In this document: piece by piece, positions 1-5,178 of the stretch | Layout of the letters: each line of letters opens with the position of its first letter | How positions within the stretch are numbered: position 1 is the stretch's first letter | From: an uncultured Prevotella sp. | Lineage (GTDB): Bacteria; Bacteroidota; Bacteroidia; Bacteroidales; Bacteroidaceae | NCBI GenBank assembly: GCA_945827565.1 | Contig: CALZNR010000124.1 | Location: 1 to 5,178 of the forward strand | Direction: 5' to 3' | Length of the DNA stretch: 5,178 bases | The notes under the pieces: generated by a model | The model's database searches: none | Told to the model about the DNA's origin: nothing | What the model saw: only the letters and a program-made list of their open reading frames with translations | Position numbers and translations under genes: made by a program

Positions 1-40
1 CTGCCTGTCTCGTGGGCTCGGAGATGTGTATAAGAGACAG
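1..40. other. Nextera (i7/read 2 side) sequencing adaptor, not genomic
   Basis: Positions 7-40 match the 34-base Nextera read 2 transposase adaptor, ending in the 19-base Tn5 mosaic end AGATGTGTATAAGAGACAG at 22-40. Positions 1-6 (CTGCCT) fit the last six bases of the i7 index as it appears in the N703 primer (TTCTGCCT, recalled from the Illumina index list). This is leftover library adaptor and should be trimmed. It truncates the OstA-like gene that begins at 1061. Confidence 0.98.
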
Positions 41-1061
41 ATGTATAGATTCTGAAAGTGTCGGCATGTACGTAGAGCGTGTCTTTTTGTGAAAAGTCAT
101 AGGCTATGGCGCTGTCGGTGGCAAGTGCGTAGCCTCTTGGGTCGTCGTACCAGCAGTAGTGAGATGTGAGCATGTTCTTGTTGACGCTATCCACATACAC
201 CACATTGTGAAAGGCCTCGCTGATGCCTGTCTTCTCTTCATGGAAGATGCTGTCGGCAGTCATCTTTTTGCCGCCGTTGTGCAGGGTGGAGCGCCCGTAG
301 AGTTGAGAACGACTTGACTTGGTGTTGTAGTAGCCATCTTCGGTGTAGATATGGCTGGCACCCGAGTAGATGTCAGACGGTCCCACGGTATGGGCCATCG
401 ACAGGGCGGTGTTGTAGTAGAGCGTGTCTGAGGTGAGGTGGAAATTCTTGTCGGTAAGATCTACATGATAATAGAACACCGCCTCGCGTGTATTGGTGTT
501 GTATTCGCCCCAGTCAGAGAGCAGGGTGCTTGTCTTGTCAACCATCTTGCCACCCTCAAAGAAATAGCCGATGTTGTACATCCTGTCGTAGTTCAAGCTG
601 TCGGTGTAAAGGGTGGTCTGTCGGTGTTTCAGTATCACGTTGTAGCGTGCCTGTGCCATCTGGTCGTTGCCGTCGTAGTAGGCATAGTCGCTGAACAGTG
701 AGAGGGTGTCGCCCTGATACATCTTCACGTTTCCAAAAGCCTCGAAAGAGTTGGTTGCCTCATAGAAGTGGGCACTGTCGCAATACAGGGTGGCACCCTG
801 GTGCTTGAACTGTACGTTGCCAAACAGTATCTGTGCGTCGGGGTTGATATACTGGTCGAACTTCAGTACGTCAGAATGGATAAGATACACCCTGCTGTCT
901 TTCTCTGTGGTTTTTCTCGGCTTCTGTGCCTTGCGCTGTTTGGACTGGGCCACAGAAAGGCAAAACAAACACAGAACCATTGCGATGATGATTCTGTGTT
1001 TGCCCCTTATAGCTGTGCGGATGATGTGTATATGCTCTTTGATGTGTTCTTTGAATCTCAT
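41..1061 (-). CDS. OstA/LptA-like organic solvent tolerance protein, C-terminus missing
   Basis: The frame is open for 340 codons plus one base from ATG 1061-1059 to the adaptor at 40, with no stop; the true C-terminus is lost. Residues 24-38 are a hydrophobic segment (IIIAMVLCLFCLSVA) followed by Q39, which fits an export signal cleaved after SVA, with an unusually long basic N-region. A basic linker follows (about 40-57). From about residue 58 onward the protein is a beta-rich repeat of about 29-31 residues with recurring S/T-D-S/T and Gly-Asn-Val motifs (for example GNV at 81-83 and 110-112; D at 64, 95, 125, 154, 183, 212, 270). The stretch LYCDSAHFYE..NSFEAFGNV is recalled from Bacteroidales OstA-like proteins (OstA_2/LptA family). 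Family members bind or shuttle lipopolysaccharide across the periplasm; the role here is inferred. The start has a purine-rich leader (ACAAGAGAA) resembling the neighbours. An in-frame ATG at 1100 is an alternative. Confidence 0.88.
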
Positions 1062-1102
1062 TTCTCTTGTTCTGATGATGTGCAACGGTAATCTTATCAT
1101 CA
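1059..1102 (-). promoter_or_regulatory. Start region of the OstA-like gene, with a stop/start overlap
   Basis: The SurA-like stop codon TGA (1102-1100) shares its last base with an ATG (1100-1098) that is in frame with the OstA-like protein, giving TGATG. Thirteen codons later comes ATG 1061-1059, preceded directly by a purine-rich leader like that of the SurA-like gene. An AAGGA stretch lies about 12 bases before the upstream ATG, rather far for a Shine-Dalgarno site. Either start leaves the same hydrophobic segment. The inner one gives a more plausible signal peptide; the outer one would allow translational coupling. The choice is an inference. Confidence 0.5.
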
Positions 1103-2497
1103 CTTAATCCATCCTTCGTATTCAAAGTCGCAGTCCCTGTATCGTTCTCCCACTCTCACGTAGGTGGTCTTTATCTTGTTCACCACCCATTCGTGCAGCA
1201 TCTCTTCCTTGCGTTTTGCCAGCACGATGTTTTTCATCAGTTGGAAGTCCTCGGTGATGGTGGCGCGGTGACCTTCCACCCTGTTCTTCAGTTTGATGAT
1301 GGCGCAGGTAGTCTTGCCCCGCTTGTTCAGCATCTCGAAGGGTTGCGACACGTCGCCCACTTTCATTCCTTCCACCATGCGTGCCACTTCTGTGGGCAGG
1401 TCTTTCATCTGGAAGCGTGAGGTGTTTTGCATGTTATCCATCTCGTGCGCCATCAGTCCGTTGTTGTTGCGGGTGTCCTTGTTGTCAGAAAGTATGGAGG
1501 CTCCCTGCTCAAAGGTGAACTTGCCATCCATGATGTCGTTGCGGATAGAGTCAAGGCGCAGCAGCGACTGCTGGATGCTTGCCTCCGATACCGTGGGGCG
1601 CAGCAGAATGTGGCGCACCTTGATTTTGTTGCCCTTCTTGTCGATGAGCTGGATGATGTGGAAGCCAAATTCAGACTCTACTATCTTAGACACCTTTTTA
1701 GGATCTGTCAGGTTGAACGCTACGGCAGCAAAGGCAGGGTCCAGTTCTGCACGACTGGTATAGTCCAGTTCGCCTCCCTGTCGGGCACTTCCGTCTTCAG
1801 AGTAGAGGCGTGCCAGTGTGGAGAACGATGTTTCTCCCTTGTTCACCCTGTCGGTATATTCGCGCAGCTGGTCTTTGATGCGGTCAATCTCCTGCTGTTC
1901 TATCTGGGGTGTTTGTGTCAGTATCTGCACTTCCACCTCGGTGGGCACGTAGGGGATGCTGTCTTCGGGCAGGTTCTTGAAGTAGTTTCTCACCTCTGTG
2001 GGCAGTACCTTGGCATCGCTCACCAGTTTCTCACGCATCTTCTGCATACGGAGCATGTCGCCCACTTGGTCGTACATCTCTTCCCGAATCTGGCTTATCG
2101 ACATCTTCTTGTACTCTTCCAACTTCTCTCTTGAGCCACTTGCTTCAATCCAGTAGTTCAACTGCGACTCCACACGATCGCTTATATCGCTGCTGCTCAC
2201 TTCCACACTGTCGATGTCTGCTTGGTTCAGAAACAGTTTCTGCACTGCCAGTTGCTCTGGGATGGCACAGTCGGGGTTGCCTTTCCACCGCCTGCCTTCC
2301 TGCTGAGCTTGCAGGCGCATGGCCTCTACTTCTGATTTCAGTATGGCTTCATCGCCCACTACCCACACCACTTCGTCCACGATGCTGGCGGGGTTGATGC
2401 TATCCTTTTTGGATTGCTGTGCCCAGACGATGCCTGTTGATGCCCAGCAACAGAGGAGTATGGAGATGCTGTAGGTCAGAAAACTGTTTCTCTTCAT
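1100..2497 (-). CDS. surA: SurA-like periplasmic peptidylprolyl isomerase/chaperone, two parvulin domains
   Basis: Complete protein of 465 residues, close to E. coli SurA (about 430) plus a slightly longer N-terminus. Residues 1-26 form a signal peptide (basic MKR, hydrophobic SISILLCCW, cleavage likely after VWA before QQ). Residues about 37-165 are the SurA N-terminal chaperone region (VDEVVWVVGDEAILKSEVE, then IPEQLAVQKLFLNQADIDS). Parvulin domain 1 spans about 184-286 (FSTLARLYSEDGSARQGGEL, GFHIIQLI) and domain 2 about 291-400 (IKVRHILLRP, DTRNNNGLMAHE). The C-terminal helix region ends in DCDFEYEGWIK, an ending I recall from Bacteroidales homologues. SurA carries unfolded outer-membrane proteins through the periplasm; that role is inferred from the family. 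Each parvulin domain keeps only one of the two usual active-site histidines (H280 in the first, H296 in the second). It starts 10 bases after the preceding isomerase gene, with leader GCAAAAAGAA. Confidence 0.93.
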   Translation of the reverse strand: MKRNSFLTYSISILLCCWASTGIVWAQQSKKDSINPASIVDEVVWVVGDEAILKSEVEAMRLQAQQEGRRWKGNPDCAIPEQLAVQKLFLNQADIDSVEVSSSDISDRVESQLNYWIEASGSREKLEEYKKMSISQIREEMYDQVGDMLRMQKMREKLVSDAKVLPTEVRNYFKNLPEDSIPYVPTEVEVQILTQTPQIEQQEIDRIKDQLREYTDRVNKGETSFSTLARLYSEDGSARQGGELDYTSRAELDPAFAAVAFNLTDPKKVSKIVESEFGFHIIQLIDKKGNKIKVRHILLRPTVSEASIQQSLLRLDSIRNDIMDGKFTFEQGASILSDNKDTRNNNGLMAHEMDNMQNTSRFQMKDLPTEVARMVEGMKVGDVSQPFEMLNKRGKTTCAIIKLKNRVEGHRATITEDFQLMKNIVLAKRKEEMLHEWVVNKIKTTYVRVGERYRDCDFEYEGWIK

Positions 2498-2507
2498 TTC
2501 TTTTTGC
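2498..2507 (-). promoter_or_regulatory. A-rich translation leader between the two isomerase genes
   Basis: The whole gap reads GCAAAAAGAA on the coding strand. It has no AGGAGG-like site; it is an A-rich leader of the kind Bacteroidota commonly use to start translation. The shortness of the gap argues for co-transcription with no promoter in between. Confidence 0.5.
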
Positions 2508-3938
2508 TCAGTGTTTGTTTACTGTTTCCACCACTTCGTTGTTCACCTTCACCAGGTATTTCTTGCGCAGTTGTGCCACCCATTGCTTTTCCAACAGGTC
2601 TTGATAGTCGGCGGTCACCTGTCCCTTCACGTCGGTATAGTCTTCTGGCTTCTTTTTCAGCACCTTGCCATATACAGCGTCGATGGGGTAGTCTTTCAGA
2701 GGTGTCACGGTGGTGTCTTTCTTGAACACTTCTTTGTCGATGAGGGCATTGTCGCCCATCTTGAACAGTCCCTTCTCTACACGGATGCGTATCACAGAGT
2801 CGCCGTTGAAGGTAGTGCGCAGTTTTTCTGCCCATTGGTCAAAGGGCAAATCCTTCACGCAGTTCTTCACTGCCTCCTTGTCTTCTTCTGTCTTTACGTG
2901 GTATGCCATTCCCTTGAAGTGTGGGGTGTCCCAGTTGTATTTCTTCTTGTTCTTCTTAAAATAGGCTGCCAGTCCTGCTTCGTCTTTGGCGGCACGCTCC
3001 CACACCATGCGGTTGCTCACTTCGTAGAGCAGCAGTCCGTCGTGGTACTCCTGAATGAGATATTTCAGGTCTCTGTCTTGTGCGCACAGCGAGTCACAGA
3101 GATTGTCCAGAATATTCTCACGAGTGAGCTTCTTGTCTGATGCCTTCACCATGTTGTCCAGCGTTCTGTTGATAACGTGTTCACGCACGTTGCGCTGCTC
3201 CATAAAGGCGTAGATGTTGTTCTTCAGACTGTCGAACGGTTCCAGCTGCTTGTGTCCCTTCATCAGAATGATGTGGTAGCCGGCAGGTGAGAGCACGGGA
3301 GCACTCATTTCACCGTCTTTCAAGGCAAAGGCAGCATCTTCAAATTCCTTCAAGGTCTGGTTCACGCTTATCCATGGCAGTTCACCGCCATTCTTTGCTG
3401 TGCCCTGATCTTGCGACAAGGTAGTGGCAAGTGCTGCAAAGTCGGCACCTTTCTTGAGTGCGTTGTAGATAGAGTCGATGCGCACCTTGGCGTTCTCTTG
3501 CTCTTCCTTGGTGGCATTCTGTCCCAGTCTCAAGAAGATATGTGCAGGTTTTATCAGCCCCTTTTCACCGATACGCTCCTTGGTGCTGTTGTAGATGTGG
3601 TGTGCCTCAGCCTCCATATCTTTCTCACTTATCAGATAGGGGCGTATCTGCTGGTCGCGATACTGCTGGAATTCCTTTTTGAAAGAGAAGAGCGTGTCCA
3701 TCTTCTCGTCTAAGGCTGCTGCTACTTTGAGTTTGTAGTTTACAAACAGTTCCACAAACTCCTTGACGGTTTTCTTGTCAATGACGCCTTCGGTGTTGTT
3801 CTTGTTGTAGGAGTACTCAAATTCGGAGCGAGGTACATCCACTCCGTTGACGGTCATTATCACGGGGTCATTAGCCTGTTGTGCCCCTGCTATGGTGGCA
3901 GAGGCAAGCAACAGTGCTGTAAACAATGTTTTTTTCAT
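2508..3938 (-). CDS. Secreted parvulin-type peptidylprolyl isomerase (PpiC/SurA family)
   Basis: Complete protein of 476 residues. The start at ATG 3938 is chosen because MKKTLFTALLLASATIAGA is a classic signal peptide with cleavage likely after A19, and because guaB ends one base earlier; the frame stays open upstream to 4100, but that part only mirrors guaB. Residues 24-60 carry a VIMTVNGVDVPRSEFEYSY motif typical of Bacteroidota secreted isomerases, followed by a helical SurA-N-like region (to about 120). One parvulin domain covers about 128-230: PAHIFLRL with H133, DFAALATTLSQD, NGGELPWI, FEDAAFALKDGE, and AGYHIILMKG with H222. Both conserved parvulin histidines are present, so catalysis is plausible. 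The C-terminal half (about 235-476) is lysine-rich and charged, without a second recognisable parvulin domain. It probably assists folding of exported proteins alongside the SurA-like product downstream; the exact client proteins are unknown. Confidence 0.92.
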   Translation of the reverse strand: MKKTLFTALLLASATIAGAQQANDPVIMTVNGVDVPRSEFEYSYNKNNTEGVIDKKTVKEFVELFVNYKLKVAAALDEKMDTLFSFKKEFQQYRDQQIRPYLISEKDMEAEAHHIYNSTKERIGEKGLIKPAHIFLRLGQNATKEEQENAKVRIDSIYNALKKGADFAALATTLSQDQGTAKNGGELPWISVNQTLKEFEDAAFALKDGEMSAPVLSPAGYHIILMKGHKQLEPFDSLKNNIYAFMEQRNVREHVINRTLDNMVKASDKKLTRENILDNLCDSLCAQDRDLKYLIQEYHDGLLLYEVSNRMVWERAAKDEAGLAAYFKKNKKKYNWDTPHFKGMAYHVKTEEDKEAVKNCVKDLPFDQWAEKLRTTFNGDSVIRIRVEKGLFKMGDNALIDKEVFKKDTTVTPLKDYPIDAVYGKVLKKKPEDYTDVKGQVTADYQDLLEKQWVAQLRKKYLVKVNNEVVETVNKH

Positions 3939-3939
3939 T

Positions 3940-5178
<1,239 letters not shown>

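Noticed and set aside
871..1125. An 84-codon minus-strand frame beginning inside the SurA-like gene.
   Set aside because: It is a shifted reading of the same DNA as the OstA-like N-terminus, whose frame encodes a signal sequence and conserved motifs.
1427..2134. A 235-codon open frame on the plus strand, and several others on that strand at 438-701, 768-1107, 2511-3140 and 4454-4941.
   Set aside because: They lie antisense to well-supported genes, have cysteine/histidine/valine-rich compositions typical of reverse-strand reading, no recognisable domains and no signal of their own.

Overview
This window is a four-gene stretch of a Bacteroidota chromosome. All genes are on the minus strand, so read them from right to left. 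A Bacteroidales member, probably Prevotellaceae, is the best guess. The guess rests on three things: the order guaB, parvulin, SurA-like, OstA-like; protein sequences that match remembered Bacteroides/Prevotella homologues over long stretches; and start sites with A-rich leaders and no clear Shine-Dalgarno motif. The genus cannot be fixed by reading alone.

The outermost bases are not genomic. Positions 1-40 and 5134-5178 are Illumina Nextera library adaptor, including the 19-bp Tn5 mosaic ends and what look like partial or full sample indexes. The real insert is 41-5133, and it cuts through a gene at each end.

Layout in transcription order: guaB (IMP dehydrogenase, 5133-3940, about 95 N-terminal residues missing); a secreted single-parvulin peptidylprolyl isomerase (3938-2508, complete); a SurA-like periplasmic chaperone with two parvulin domains (2497-1100, complete); and an OstA/LptA-like protein (1061-41, C-terminus missing). 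The last gene is easy to overlook because its frame stays open into the adaptor and never meets a stop. Gaps between genes are 1, 10 and 38 bases, and the last becomes a one-base stop/start overlap if an upstream start is used. This looks like one transcription unit. No promoter or terminator is visible; both probably lie outside the insert.

Together the three downstream genes point to outer-membrane building: two periplasmic folding factors for outer-membrane proteins, then an LPS-transport-like beta-repeat protein. The upstream gene makes XMP for guanine nucleotide synthesis. No mobile element, CRISPR array, RNA gene or previously undescribed system was found. The most useful points are the adaptor ends, the false protein ends they create, and a clear repeat of about 29-31 residues in the OstA-like protein.
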